NCBI GenBank assembly: GCA_949152475.1
Contig: OX424566.1
Span: forward strand, 31,038,423 to 31,102,422
DNA: 64,000 bases
Direction: 5' to 3'
DNA from: Terebella lapidaria
Taxonomy: Eukaryota; Annelida; Polychaeta; Terebellida; Terebellidae
The position numbers and the translations under genes are program-made. The notes beneath the pieces are model-generated. The model worked only from the letters and a program-made list of their open reading frames with translations. It was not told the DNA's origin and searched no databases. Shown here one piece after another: positions 10,085 through 22,204 of the stretch (position 1 is its first letter; each line of letters begins with the position of its first letter).

Positions 10085-12858
10085 AAACTTGCTGGAGAAA
10101 ATCATGGATAGACACACCTACGAGGACAAGTTGTTTCACGAGCTGGTTGCGGAACAGCAGACAAACCGAGATGTCAAGGTCAATGTGCTCAACGCAGAAG
10201 GCAGAACCATCATAGACGAAGCTGATCTTAACGAGGCACAGGCTACCTACTTCCAGGAACTCGATGAACCCCTACAACAGGATGACTTCAATGAGTCATA
10301 CAGATAACGAGTGGAAGAAGATGTGAAGCACATAAAAGAAGCACTGCTTACCTCTGGTAACGACCCACCTGAAGTCACAGCAGTCGAAGTCTTTGACGCC
10401 ATCAAGTCCCTGAACACCGAGAAAGCACCAGACCCATCCGGACTGAGAGCCGAACACCTCAAGATTGCAGCAACCACAATAGCTCCTCACTTGGCAAACC
10501 TATTCAACGTCATGATCAGGGCACGACACATCACATTCATTACAAATAGGCACCGTCATACCCATACCCAAGAAAGGCAAGGACTCCACCAAGCAAAGCA
10601 ACTACAGGGGGATAACACTCACCTCAATATTGATGAAGGCGCTCGAACAAACCCTGTTATGTAGAGAAAATACCAGCTGAAAGATCAACACGCAAGACTT
10701 CAGTATGGATTTACGGAAGGCACCTGATGATGACAGCACTAGTCACCACAGAGGTATTGGCGGACAGAGCCGACTCGCGGCTTCCAACGTATGCCGCTGC
10801 CTTGGACGTCCAAAAGGCGTTCGACACTGTCTGGCACTCATCCCTCCTCAGAAAACTGTTCTTAGAAGGTGTCAAGGACCTCAGGCTGACAAGGGAAGCC
10901 ATGACCACCTCCGTGAAGATACGGGTCCGAATAGGGGACAGTCTGAGCCAACCTGTCGCCCTATCACAAGGAGTCGGACAACGCCGGCCGTGGTCCACCA
11001 TCAATTACAAGACCTATGTGAACGACATCATCAAAACGGTGACACAGTCAAGGATAGGAGCACACATAGGACCTTTCAACCTTGTTTTACCGACATCCAG
11101 ATGACATGATGGCCATAGCAGGTGACCCAGATGAGCTTCAAGCTATCCTGGTTCTGGTGTTGAACTACTCAAGAGAAGAACACTACGTGATGCACCCGAC
11201 TAAGAGTATGATTCCCATCTTCAACCAGCAAACACACAAGAGAACCACAGATGGACCTTGGGCTGTTCTTAGAAGGTGTCAAGGACCTCAGGCTGACAAG
11301 GGAAGCCATGACCACCTCCGTGAAGATACGGGTCCGAATAGGGGACAGTCTGAGCCAACCTGTCGCCCTATCACAAGGAGTCGGACAACGCCGGCCGTGG
11401 TCCACCATCAATTACAAGACCTATGTGAACGACATCATCAAAACGGTGACACAGTCAAGGATAGGAGCACACATAGGACCTTTCAACCTTGTTTTACCGA
11501 CATCCAGATGACATGATGGCCATAGCAGGTGACCCAGATGAGCTTCAAGCTATCCTGGTTCTGGTGTTGAACTACTCAAGAGAAGAACACTACGTGATGC
11601 ACCCGACTAAGAGTATGATTCCCATCTTCAACCAGCAAACACACAAGAGAACCACAGATGGACCTTGGGCGCAGCGGAAGTATCCACTGCAGAAGCCTGT
11701 CTTCACCTGGGGATAATTCGACCAGCTGACTCGTCATGTAGTGCTGACGTATTTCCTCCATAATAGACCTCGCGAGGAAGACAGCTTACTCATCGATGGG
11801 TGCCGGACTCCACGGGACAAATGGCGTAGGAGCAGCTACTTGAGATGTACTCGACATACGTGCTCCCAAGCCTGACATATGATTCTGAGGCACTTACGAT
11901 GAGGAGATACCATATTGATAGCCTTGAACGCCACCACCGGAAGACCATTAAACAGATATTGTCACTGTCTGAGAGAACAGCTGGAGCCGTGGCCTACCTC
12001 TTATCAAGGATCCATCGAGTAGAGGCGACTTTAGATGTGAAACATCTGACCATCCTCGGATCAGGTTGGCCTACGACAAATGGCAATGAAAAAGCCGTCC
12101 TCCAAGTCATGGTTCTGCTATGTTGCGAAAGTGTGTAAGACATATGATCTTCCATCCCCGGCTGAATTGTTTGAGCAACCACCACCCAAACAACAGTGGA
12201 AGAAGGTCGTCAGTTCTGCAGTGAACAAATTCTGGAATGAGAGGCTCCAGACTGACGCCTGCACCAAATCCAGCCTGATGTACCTCAATGTGACACACCT
12301 GACCCTGGGAAAACAAAGCCTTCTAGTGCTATCGATCGACAACACTGAGGTAGATGTCATCAGAGCTAGAGTCCATCTCTGCACGCGACACACAAACCTA
12401 CATCCTCCAGAACAATCGTGCATGCTTTAACCAGTATAAAGTTGACTCGACCTGTAACCTCTGCAAGCGGGAGCCTGAGGACAGAGAACACTTCATAGCC
12501 TCCAGTACAGCACTCGACCCGGTTCGTGACAGTCTGCGGGATGACCTGAAGGTGGCAATGTCACGACTCTTCCCAGACATCCAGCTCAATAACAAGAACT
12601 TTACTCGTTTGGTCATTGACCCATTGGCTTTTAACAGTGTTGCAGGGGATTTTAGGCGCGACAGCCTCACAACAATGAATTTTATACTCACTAGAAGGTT
12701 CCTGTATAAACCACATACACTGAGGAACTCGATACTCGCAAACAACCCGTGAACTTGTGAAGCGTATTGTCCAAATCCAAGGGGCAGGATACGACTACAA
12801 GACAAGACAAGACTGCCCTGTCTGGAAAGATTTCCTTTTATTCCCCAAATCAATTTAG
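10085..12858 (+). pseudogene. Non-LTR retrotransposon ORF2 remnant (reverse transcriptase and C-terminal zinc-finger region)
   Basis: This would encode a target-primed reverse transcriptase. In order: a pre-RT segment (10104-10310), RT entry 'AIKSLNTEKAPDPSGLRAEH' (~10410-10455), frameshifted 'SNYRGITLTS' (~10597-10626), 'DVQKAFDTVWH' (~10807-10839), 'VALSQGVGQRRPWSTINYK' (~10955-11011) and a degenerate catalytic box HPDDMMAIA in place of YADD (~11094-11120). A CNLC-KREPEDREHF zinc-knuckle-like motif lies near 12453-12494. At least four frame changes break it, and 407 bp are duplicated in tandem. No endonuclease domain is left, so it is 5' truncated. The clade is not assigned. Confidence 0.85.
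10856..11669 (+). repeat. 407-bp tandem duplication inside the retrotransposon
   Basis: Bases 10856-11262 are repeated at 11263-11669, apparently without a mismatch on reading. The junction is CTTGGG|CTGTTCTTAG. It duplicates the RT thumb-side segment and the catalytic DD region. Confidence 0.9.
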
Positions 12859-12869
12859 CATGTAAAAAA

Positions 12870-13955
12870 TTAGGCCAAGGGCCAAAGATAGTTTACCGGA
12901 CAATGTTTAATATTTTAGATGTTAGCCAGGTCACTGGTTAAAGTCAAGGTCAGAAGAATATTCAGCATATATAATATTAAGCATATATCATGTCCACAGT
13001 TGATTGCTAAGCTGTAAATTCAAAACAGATAGATATTAGCAATTTTGTGCTGTGGCCTTGAAAATGAAGGCAAAAGGTCAAATTCAAGGTCATCAAAATA
13101 TTCAGTGTATATCATTTTCTATATGTGCACAATTGATTCCCAAGCCATACAGTCAATAGAGGAGCAAGATATGAGCCAGTTTGTACTTGGACCTTGAAAA
13201 TGAGGTCAGAGGTCAAATTCAAGGTCACGAGAATATTCAGCATATATCATTTCCTATATGTCCACAATTGATTCCTAAGCTGTAAAATCGATAATAAGTG
13301 AGATATTAGCCACTTTGTCCTGTGACCTTGAAAATGAGGTCAAAGGTCAAATTCAAGGTCACGACAATAATTTGCATATATCATTTCCTATATGTTCAGA
13401 ACTGATTCATAAGCCGTAAAGTCGATGACAAGCGAGATATTAGCTATTTTGTCATATGACCTTGAAAATGGGGTCAAAGGTCAAATTTAAGGTCATCAGA
13501 ATAATCAGCATATATCATTTCCTATATGTCCACAATTGATTCCTAAGATGTAGAGTCGATAATAAGCGAGATATAAGCCATTTTGTCCTATGACCTTGAA
13601 AATGGGGTCAAAGGTCAAATTCATGGTCATCAGAATATTCAGCATATATCATTTCCTATATGTCCACAATTGATTCCTAAGCTGTCAATAATAAGCAATA
13701 TATAAGCCATTTTGTGCTCTGACCTTGAAACTGAGGTCAGAGGTCAAATTCAAGGTCACGAGAATATTCAGGATATATCATTTCCTATATGTCCACAATT
13801 GATTCCTAGTCTCTAATCTCAATATTAAGTGAGATATTAAGCATAATGTGTCCCATTATGAGGCATAGGAGAATTTACGTGGGAAAGTCCCATTTGGGCC
13901 GAGTTTGGGCCAAAATGGCCCACTTCGAGCGATTCAAGCGAAACGAAATTTATAG
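12870..13955 (+). repeat. 5' part of a palindrome-ended repeat copy with array
   Basis: The head TTAGGCCAAGGGCCAAAG plus TTTACCGGACAATG starts at 12870. Seven ~134-bp units follow (12920-13820), then the start of the common tail (13815-13950). The copy is cut by the retrotransposon at ~13956, so its 3' end may be the later tail pieces near 18.2-18.7 kb. Confidence 0.7.
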
Positions 13956-15815
13956 AAATTTATATGGTTCCCACAGATTTCACTGATTTCTTTAAATCTA
14001 TTATGCAGTTATCAGGTGCATTGTCTAAGGAACAAGAAGTTATCGCCCGAAAGGTTGATCAATGGTATTCTGAGGAACATGTCTTTGATCCGGAGATAGT
14101 TGGCTTTACTCCTGAGCTAGTTGATGAATATATTAAATCCTTGAACACTGGTTGTTCTCCCGGTATGGATGGTATCACCTCGGAACATTTACAGTATGGT
14201 AACACTGAATCACTACGGAACTGTTTGTCGGATCTTTATAATATTCTGCTTAAGTATTCTTATATCCCTAATATATTCTGTTGCGGTGTGATCGTTCCCA
14301 TTCTTAAGAAGTCCTCGTTAAATCCAAATGTTGCTTCTAACTATCGACCCATCACTCTGAGTTCAGTTCACAGTAAGCTAGTTGAGATGCGGTTACTTCC
14401 ACAAAATGAGGTTGCGGATAGTTAGTTCGGTTTCAGGCCAAAGCGTGGCACTGCCTTCGGATGTACCTTACTGAACGACATAATGAGATATTTTGACCAC
14501 AAACGGAGTCCACTATATTTGTGTAGTCTGGATGCAGAAAAGTGTTTTGATAGCATTTGGCACCCTGCCCTCTTTTATAAACTTAAAAATAAAGTCCCAG
14601 ATATATATTGGAGGTTCCTTCTCACATGGTATAGTAGTCTAAGAGCTGTTGTTCGCTGGAAGGGTCAGTATAGTCATTCATTCTCTGTTACTCGTGGCAC
14701 AGTATTTTATCGCCACAGCTGTTTAATATTTTTATAGATGAATTACTTGAAGAATTGCAGCATACAAACTTTGGTGTGTCCATAGGAGGTGATAACTATA
14801 CATCTTTTGCCTATGCCGATGACATTACGGTATTCAGTGCTACAGTCCCCGATCTTCAGGTTTTAATTGATAGATGTGTAGATTATGCAAGAAAGTGGCG
14901 TTTTAACTTTGGCATCAAAAAAACTAAATGTATGGTAGTTGGAAATAATTTATTCAAGGAGGAACCACATTGGAACCTTGGATGTCATGTTATAGATAAT
15001 GTTTCATCTGTGGATATTCTAGGTGTAACATTTAATAGTAATTGTAAATTTAACTCTCATGTTAGTAATCGCATTCAAAAATGTTACAGAGCCTTTCATT
15101 CCTTGCGAGACTGTGGATTTTCCTACCCAGGTCTAGACTGTGATGTGAAGTCATACATGTGGAAATCATTGTGCCTACCGGTATTAACATATGGATCTGA
15201 GTCTATTCATGTTGGTGTAAACGAAATTAAGAAAATGGAAACATGTCAGGGTAATATTATTAAACAAAGCCTAGGCCTAAGTAAGTCAGCCAGATCAACT
15301 AGCTTATTACATGCCTTGGGTATAAAGAAAATTACAGATGTCATATCACATAATGTGTTATCATTGTGGAATAGATTGTTTAGTGTAAAGTCACCAACTA
15401 GAACTCTCTGCTCATATTTTTATTCCTTATACCTACAAGGTGTTGTCATTCCTGGTACTTTACTGAGTAAAGTTGTTCTGTCTGGGCACTCGCCTTCAGA
15501 GTGTGCTCTCCGTAGAACCAAATATATCCCACATCATGATGTAAACATTGGATTAGTGGACTCACTACGTACTGTCCTTCTCAGTGAAAATTTTATGAAA
15601 CCCTACTCGGAAGAATACCACCTTGCAAAACTTTTAACCAAGTCATATTGATGTGAATGTTGTACTAAAGTGCCTAATTTTTAGGGGTCTACCGTCTCCT
15701 TAGACTGCCTGCATGTATACACTATCCTGATGAATGTGTGTTTTGTATGAATGGTTTTATTGTATTTTTATGTACTTCCCCAATCATGGGGGTTGAATGA
15801 AATAAATAAAAAAAT
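13956..15815 (+). pseudogene. Non-LTR retrotransposon, 5'-truncated, RT domain nearly intact
   Basis: It would encode a reverse transcriptase of the LINE type. Visible in order: 'SPGMDGITSEHL' (~14156-14192), 'SNYRPITLSSVHSKL' (~14336-14380), 'LDAEKCFDSIWHP' (~14528-14566), 'FAYADDITVFSA' (~14807-14842) with the catalytic ADD, and a thumb and C-terminal region to a TGA at 15651. Only two lesions were found: an in-frame TAG at ~14424 and a +1 T in 'GTATTTTATCGCC' near 14700-14712. The 3' end is an AAATAA-rich tail (15799-15815). It is inserted in the repeat mosaic and younger than the element at 10.1 kb. Confidence 0.88.
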
Positions 15816-17110
15816 AAAAAATTAGCCCAAGGGCTAAGAAAGGTTACCGGACAATATATATTTTAGATATTAGTATTTTGTCCCGTGACCTTTAAAAAAC
15901 GTCATTGGTCAATTCAAGGACACGATAATATTCGGCATATGTCATTTCTAGTATGTCCACAATTAATTCCTAAGCTGTGAAGTCAATAATAAGCGAGATA
16001 TTAGCCATTATGTCCTGTGACCTTGAAAATGAGGTCAAAGGTCGAATTCAAGGTCATAGCAATATTCAGCATATATCATTTCCTATATGTTCATAATTGA
16101 TTCCTAAGCTGTAAAGTCCATAATGAGCAAGCTATTAGCCATTTTGTCCTGTGACCTTGGAAATTAGGTCAAAGGTGAAGTTCAAGGTCATGACAATGTT
16201 CAGAATATATCATTTTCTATATGTCCCCAATTAATTGCTAAGCTGTAAAGTCGATAAAAAGCGAGATATTACCCATTTCGTTCTCTGACCTTGAAAATGA
16301 GGTCAAAGGTCAAATTCAAGGTCATAGCAATATTCAGCATATATCATTTCCTATATGTTCATAATTGATTCCTAAGCTGTAAAATCGATAATAAGCGAGA
16401 TATTAGCTATTTTGTCCTGCGACCTTGAAAAGGAGGTCAAAGGTCAAATTCAAGGTCATGACAATAATCTGCATATATCATTTCCTATAAGTTCATAATT
16501 GATTCCTACACTGTAAAGTCAATAATAAGCAAGATATTAGCCATTTTGTGCTCTGACCTTGAAACTGAGGTCAGAAGTCAAATTCAAGGTCACGAGAATA
16601 TTCAGCATATATCATTTCCTATATGTCCACAATTGATCCCTAAGCTGTAAAATCGATAATAAGGGAGATATTAGCCATTCTGTGGTGTGACCTTGAAAAT
16701 GAGGTCAAAGGTCAAATTCAAGGTCATCAGAATATTCGGCATATATCATTTCCTATATGTCCACAATTGGTTCCTAAGCTGTAAAGTCGTTAATAAGCAA
16801 GATATTAGACATTTTGTGCTCTGACCTTGAAACCGAGGTCAGATGTCAAATTCAAGACCCTGAGAATATTCAGCATATATCATTTCCTATATGTGCACAA
16901 TTGATTCCTAGTCTCTAATCTCAATATTAAGTGAGATATTAGGCTTAATTTTGTCCCATTATAAAGGATAGGAGAATTTAACATGGGAGAGTCCCATTTG
17001 GGCCGAGTTTGGGCCCAAAATGGCCCACTTCGAGCGATTCAAGGGCAACGAAATTTATACATGTCACAGGGGCACATAAGAGGAGTGTTATGCATCAATA
17101 AGAAAACTAG
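15816..17110 (+). repeat. Palindrome-ended repeat copy, head plus array
   Basis: The head TTAGCCCAAGGGCTAA (a perfect palindrome) plus AGGTTACCGGACAAT is at 15822-15856. About 8 units of the ~134-bp array (15880-16915) and the common tail to about 17110 follow. Units carry TGACCTTGAAAATGAGGTCA and AGGTCAAAGGTCA. Confidence 0.75.
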
Positions 17111-18172
17111 ACATAAAAGCCTACAGGCTTTGTGGCATCCCCCAATTTTTCTTTTCTTTTCTAATGGTGTAACTTGACTGTTATTATATTACATTTACCG
17201 GGATTATTGAACACAGGTGGGAGTGAGAGTTCAAATTATAGCAGTTGCTCACTAGACAAATGTCCATCAGATATTTGTTTTAATCTCAATAGGTATTAAA
17301 TGTACAGACATGACAGACATTCATAATACAAGCAAAAAGGAAATTATTCTGGGTTCTGGCTAAGTAAAACAATGATAATTTGGTCACTGCATGTGAAATA
17401 CAGCTAGAAAACAAAACAATGCATGTAGTTTCATCCAGATAAACACAGTGCTGTTTTAACTGAATACAATGAACAATTGACCGGCAACCAAGTCCCAGGC
17501 AGACCTTCAAAGCTGTTATCTTCAGTTTGGGTCATCATTATATAACCACCTATTGTTTTCTTTAGAAAGGGAAGGAGGGCATTGTTCCAACTTGTTGGTG
17601 TTAGTATAGTAAACTGGGGTGAGGGGACAGGAGGGGGGGGGGGGGAGGGGCAGTGCATACAAGTCACTGATACATTGCTACATTCATATGCAGATTAGAC
17701 TGGCTGACAGTGGAGGTGGGGGAGGGAGAGGGGGGGGGGGGGTATTGCCTTATCACAGGCATTACTGAGCAGGGCTCTCATATACTGCACTGGCTGAGAG
17801 GGCAGAGCCTAGCGTCATGCTGGACATGCAGGCTGCAGTCAGTGAATACAGTAGCATGGCTCAGTCACAGTATTACATCTGCATGGGGGCAGGCGAGGGA
17901 AAAATTCCAAGTCCAAAAAAAAAATACACCCACAAAATTTTTTCCCCCTGGAAATTGCCTGAATCAAATTATGACATTGACAGGAATCGCCCGATTTTTT
18001 TTTCCAAAATGGCCGCTGGCGGCCATCTTGGATTTCGGGTCTCGACGAAAAACAATAGGGGTTAGGAGCAAAGTATTTCGGATGAGCTGTGAAAATTTCG
18101 GAAAGATAGATTAAGGCGTTCAAGAGTTATGATCCGGAAACCGAACGGCGGAAGAAAAAAAAAAAAAAAAAA
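17111..18172. other. No gene; G-runs and repeat debris
   Basis: It holds two G13 runs (17633-17645, 17730-17742). From about 17985, repeat-like text (AAAATGGCCGC..GGCCATCTTGG) ends in a 19-base A-run (18154-18172). No coding pattern was recognised. Confidence 0.5.
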
Positions 18173-18173
18173 A

Positions 18174-18424
18174 GAAAATGACTGTCAAAGTCCAAAATTG
18201 GCCATTTTTCGACGAAAACGGCCGCCATTTTGAAAAAAATTGGAAAATCAGAAAACTAAAAAAAACCTTCCTTGGAAATATTTTTAGGTATTTTTGTGCA
18301 AAATTTCAGAAATATTCCATCATAAACTTTAAAGATAAAAATGTGAACGGACGGACGGACGGACGACGGACGCCGGACGCAACGCCATGGCAATAGGTTA
18401 TCGGACCAAAGGTCCGGTAACCTA
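18174..18424 (+). repeat. 3' end of palindrome-ended repeat
   Basis: The tail segment has 'CCGCCATTTTGAAAAAAAT', an AAAGATAAAAATGTGAACGG block, (GGAC)n and the hairpin TTATCGGACC-AAA-GGTCCGGTAA. Two like it lie in tandem. Confidence 0.75.
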
Positions 18425-18431
18425 AAAAAAT

Positions 18432-18739
18432 AGAAGTACATATGAGGAGTGTTATGTATCAAAAAGAAAAAAAGTTACTGAACAGATTTCGAGAAAATGG
18501 CCAAAGTCCAAAATCAGGCATTTTTCGTCGAAAACGGCCGCCATTTTGAAAAAAATGCGAAAATCAAAAAACTAAAAAATACCTCCTTCTTGAATTATTT
18601 TTAAGTATTTTTGTGCAAAATTTCAGAAAAATTCGCCCATAAACAAAAAAGATAAAAATGTGGACGACGACAACGACGACGATGGACGACGGACGCAACG
18701 CCATGCCAATAGGTTATCGGACCATAGTCCGGTAACCTA
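18432..18739 (+). repeat. 3' end of palindrome-ended repeat, second copy
   Basis: It has the same tail as the preceding feature and ends TCGGACCATAGTCCGGTAACC, with one base missing in the hairpin loop. The GAC stretch (18664-18690) is shorter. Confidence 0.75.
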
Positions 18740-20936
18740 AAAAACTGTGAAATGAGACTCCTTGTTAGACGAGACCTAATTACCTTGGCGAACATTGATG
18801 TCCTATTTATCGTCTATGTAGCCATAATCTTGCGTTTGACCCCTCGAGACTGAGCTTGAGACCTCCATATAACCAAAACTAATAGCTATCATGGCTTCAT
18901 CGTAAAACATGTGCACACACAGAAATTTTCATATCATTCTAGAACCGAGACAAGGAAGAACCTATCAAGATAGAGGTGTGACACGCTTAGTATCCGTCAA
19001 TCTTCATTAGACATATGTAATTACAAACTTAACACACTCTAATTTAGGCATCTTTTATTAGATATCATAATTGCATGCCATCTGTAGGCAGATATACACA
19101 GTTTTGTATGTACAAATAAGATCCCATGCATAATTAACATATGTACTTGAATATTATTTTTTGCCCTCCACAAGGCATACAACATGGAACTACATGTATG
19201 GACATTTGACAGTATTTGGGACTCGTTTTACAGATGTAGAGTTTCTGTACGCTTTCATTTGACATGATCTGCCTTCGTATTCTAAGGACGTGGTAAACTA
19301 CTTTTTTATACCAAATTCAGGAACCATTACACTCAGTAGTTAGGGGAATATGGGCAGATATAAAGATTCTTGCCGCTTTGTAAATATGACTAGATGCTGG
19401 AGCTTGAAGCTTGGGAACAATCATGTGTACTTATCGACGCCTTTGACGGCGCCACAATATTTTCTGGTGTCATATTCACTTGACGAGCAAATCCTCGCGA
19501 ATAGTTCTGCAAAGTATACACATATGGAAAATTAAATGCATTTTGGACACTATCCTGGCAAAAAGATTCGCAATTTGAGAAGCAAGAAATATATTCTGCA
19601 TATATGCTTTAATGTTCAGGACTGTCAATCTACTAGTATGTTGCAAATATGTAGAATAAACAGTAGAAAGGTATTATGAGCAATCGTAACATCAATAGGA
19701 CTGTATAGCAATATGCTTGAAAGCAGTTTGGGAAATACCAATATAATACAGAGCACAGCCTTTTCTGAAATACAATTCAAAATGTCTAGCATATATTCTA
19801 GAATATTGGCAAAAAAGATGCAAGTTGTTTCATAGTAAAAAATTTTGAAAGAGGGAGAATCAGTGAAAGCTGACAAAATCGAAACATGTAATACAAAAAT
19901 ATGGCTGTTCAATGGACTATTGTAATGATATTGGGAGGGTCCGACATACTATCACAATCACTGAATAGTAATAGCATGGAAATACAAAGACAAAATTAAA
20001 GCCTCCAGTTATATAAGGTCAATGCTGTTAAAAAATGACTGAAAATAAACTGCCAGCCTTCTGAGGGCGTTATATCGACCGTAATCTTTCAAAATATCAA
20101 CAACACATCAAGTCATTCTCCTGGCACCAGGGATACACTGTACATGTGGTACAGATGATTCATGGCACCGTACATAGTCTTTTGTCTGTGTTTATGGCAG
20201 CAGATACATACATCATTTCCAAAATATACCATCAACAAATCACACGGAAACCTGTTAATACACAACTTGTGGTTTAAATCATATACAAAATACAAATAAT
20301 ACGATATTCATAATCTACATACACATTCTTTTTTTTGCGAAAAACAGGCCTATGTACAAATTTTATGACATGAAAAACCAATCAAGCTTATACACATAAT
20401 CATTATAATCAGTGGTTTATATCAAGATGATTCCAACATGCAAACATTTTTCGGTGACACTAATATTTCCTAAAAAAAAGTACTAGAACTTGCACACGCA
20501 CATTCACACAACACACAGCCAGACAGTAGTAAAAGTAATACTGATTATGTACAACACAATGGAAGTGAAATTGCAAGTCACGGGATTGCTTCTTCATGTT
20601 TGGACCACATAATTATTTTCTTCATGGGTAAAAAACGAAACGGAAACAAAACAAAAGATTAAAACAGAAGTACAGTACACATGTTACAGCAAAACGTACT
20701 TCACTTTCGTTTTTGCAATGTTATGGCTCAGTCAACAAATCCGAATACACATGATTTATAAAATGTCTTGAATTCATAAATAGGAGTTTCCGTTCATCGC
20801 AGCAAAATTCTTGCACAAAGTGATGGAGAAACCAAAGGGAGAAAATCAACACATAATGATTATCAATTGTCATGTTTATAAACATATATTCAAGACAATA
20901 ACATTGTGACATGTAGATGATAATTTGACACATGTA
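18740..20936. other. Region downstream of Cip4, no gene seen
   Basis: This is AT-rich single-copy-looking DNA. On the minus strand it follows the Cip4 stop codon and minisatellite and could include distal 3' UTR. An AATAAA on that strand sits at 19054-19059. Short ORFs here (for example 19625-19912) have no recognisable content. Confidence 0.4.
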
Positions 20937-21500
20937 GCCACCAAGCAGATATCCACAAGATATCCACTCAGCCACCAAGCAAATATCCACAAGATATCCA
21001 CTCAGCCACCAAGCAAATATCCACAAGATATCCACTCAGCCACCAAGCAGATATCCACAAGATATCCACTCAGCCACCAAGCGGATATCCACAAGATATC
21101 CACTCAGCCACCAAGCAGATATCTACAAGATATCGACTGAGCCACCAAGCAGATATCTGCAAGGTATCCACGAAGCGACCAAGCAGATATCCACAAGATA
21201 TCCACTCAGCCACCAAGCAGATATCTACAAGATATCCACTGAGCCACCAAGCAGATATCCACAAGATAGACTGAGCCACCAAGCAGATATCTACAAGATA
21301 TCCACAGAGCCACCAAGCAGATATCCACAAGATATTGACTGAGCCACCAAGCAGATATCCACAAGATATCGACTGAGCCACCAAGCAGATATCCACAAGA
21401 TATCCGCAGAGCCACCAAGCAGATATCCACAAGATATCGACTGAGCCACCAAGCAGATATCTACAAGATATCCACAGAGCCACCAAGCAGATATCCACAG
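20937..21500 (+). repeat. 34-bp minisatellite, about 16-17 copies
   Basis: The unit begins GCCACCAAGCAGATATCC and ends AGATATCCACTCA, 34 bp. Variants include AAATATCC, ATCGACTGA and CACAGA. Because 34 is not a multiple of three, long ORFs on both strands cycle through the frames and are artefacts. It lies 558 bp beyond the Cip4 stop codon, inside its possible 3' UTR. Confidence 0.95.
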
Positions 21501-21856
21501 TTAACACACAATCATCATCAACAGCATGGATTTGCATAATACATTCATAACGATAAAAATCTTAGACTACAAGCTAGTAAAACACTTCCAAACTGTGAAT
21601 ATGCATGCTGGATACCCTTACAGAGCTATCATCACCACAATCAATGCAATATTTGTTCCTACTTTTCATTCACTGAATGAAAGAATCTCCTACAATGTAT
21701 ATATACAATTGGAGTTTTGAACATAGCACAAGAACACTTAGGGATCATACAAAAACATTCGTTTTTCTCACAAAAACAATCTGATGACAAGTTTTTTATC
21801 CATTACATTATCAGCATTACATTCATTTGTTACATCACAAACTTGCAGATTTCACT

Positions 21857-21862
21857 TTTAAT
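21857..21862 (-). terminator. Possible poly(A) signal ATTAAA for Cip4
   Basis: ATTAAA on the minus strand lies about 200 bases after the stop codon, followed by a TG-rich stretch. This is the nearest variant hexamer; transcript ends are unknown. Confidence 0.25.
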
Positions 21863-22058
21863 ATCAACTGCACATCGAATCAAAGATGATAATGTGTGCA
21901 GCAAGCATCCAGTTCGTCAATGTCAGGGGAGGGGGGATAATCTTGAGTGCGGGTGGATGGGGCAGGACCAATAAAAATAGAGCTCTGGGCTGATTGACTC
22001 CTCGCACGGGACGATCTCGGAGTGAATCACTGGGTTTGTGGACTGGCGATAGCGGTCG

Positions 22059-22204
22059 CTATTCCATGATACGGATGTATGACGTGGGCACGAAGCCGAC
22101 CTCTCCGCTGGTTCGCTTGACCCTGGTCCATCCGTCACCCTGGTCGCGCTCTAACACCGCAAACTCATCGCCCTGCTTCATGGCAATCGATCCCTCGTTA
22201 GGAG
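22059..22204 (-). CDS. Cip4: Cip4 exon 14, SH3 domain and stop
   Basis: Acceptor GGTTTACAG|CTCC. It encodes APNEGSIAMKQGDEFAVLER, then DQGDGWTRVKRTSGEVGFVP and TSYIRIME, then TAG (22059-22061). The SH3 binding-face residues are all present: ALYDF from exon 13, the acidic RT and n-Src loops, W in DGW, P and Y in VPTSY. Confidence 0.97.

Noticed and set aside
12398..12853. 151-codon minus-strand ORF
   Set aside because: It is antisense to the retrotransposon C-terminal region at 12354-12752, which has the zinc-knuckle-like motif on the plus strand.
21070..21537. 155-codon minus-strand ORF rich in W, G and L
   Set aside because: It is a reading of the 34-bp minisatellite; three units make one 34-residue cycle.
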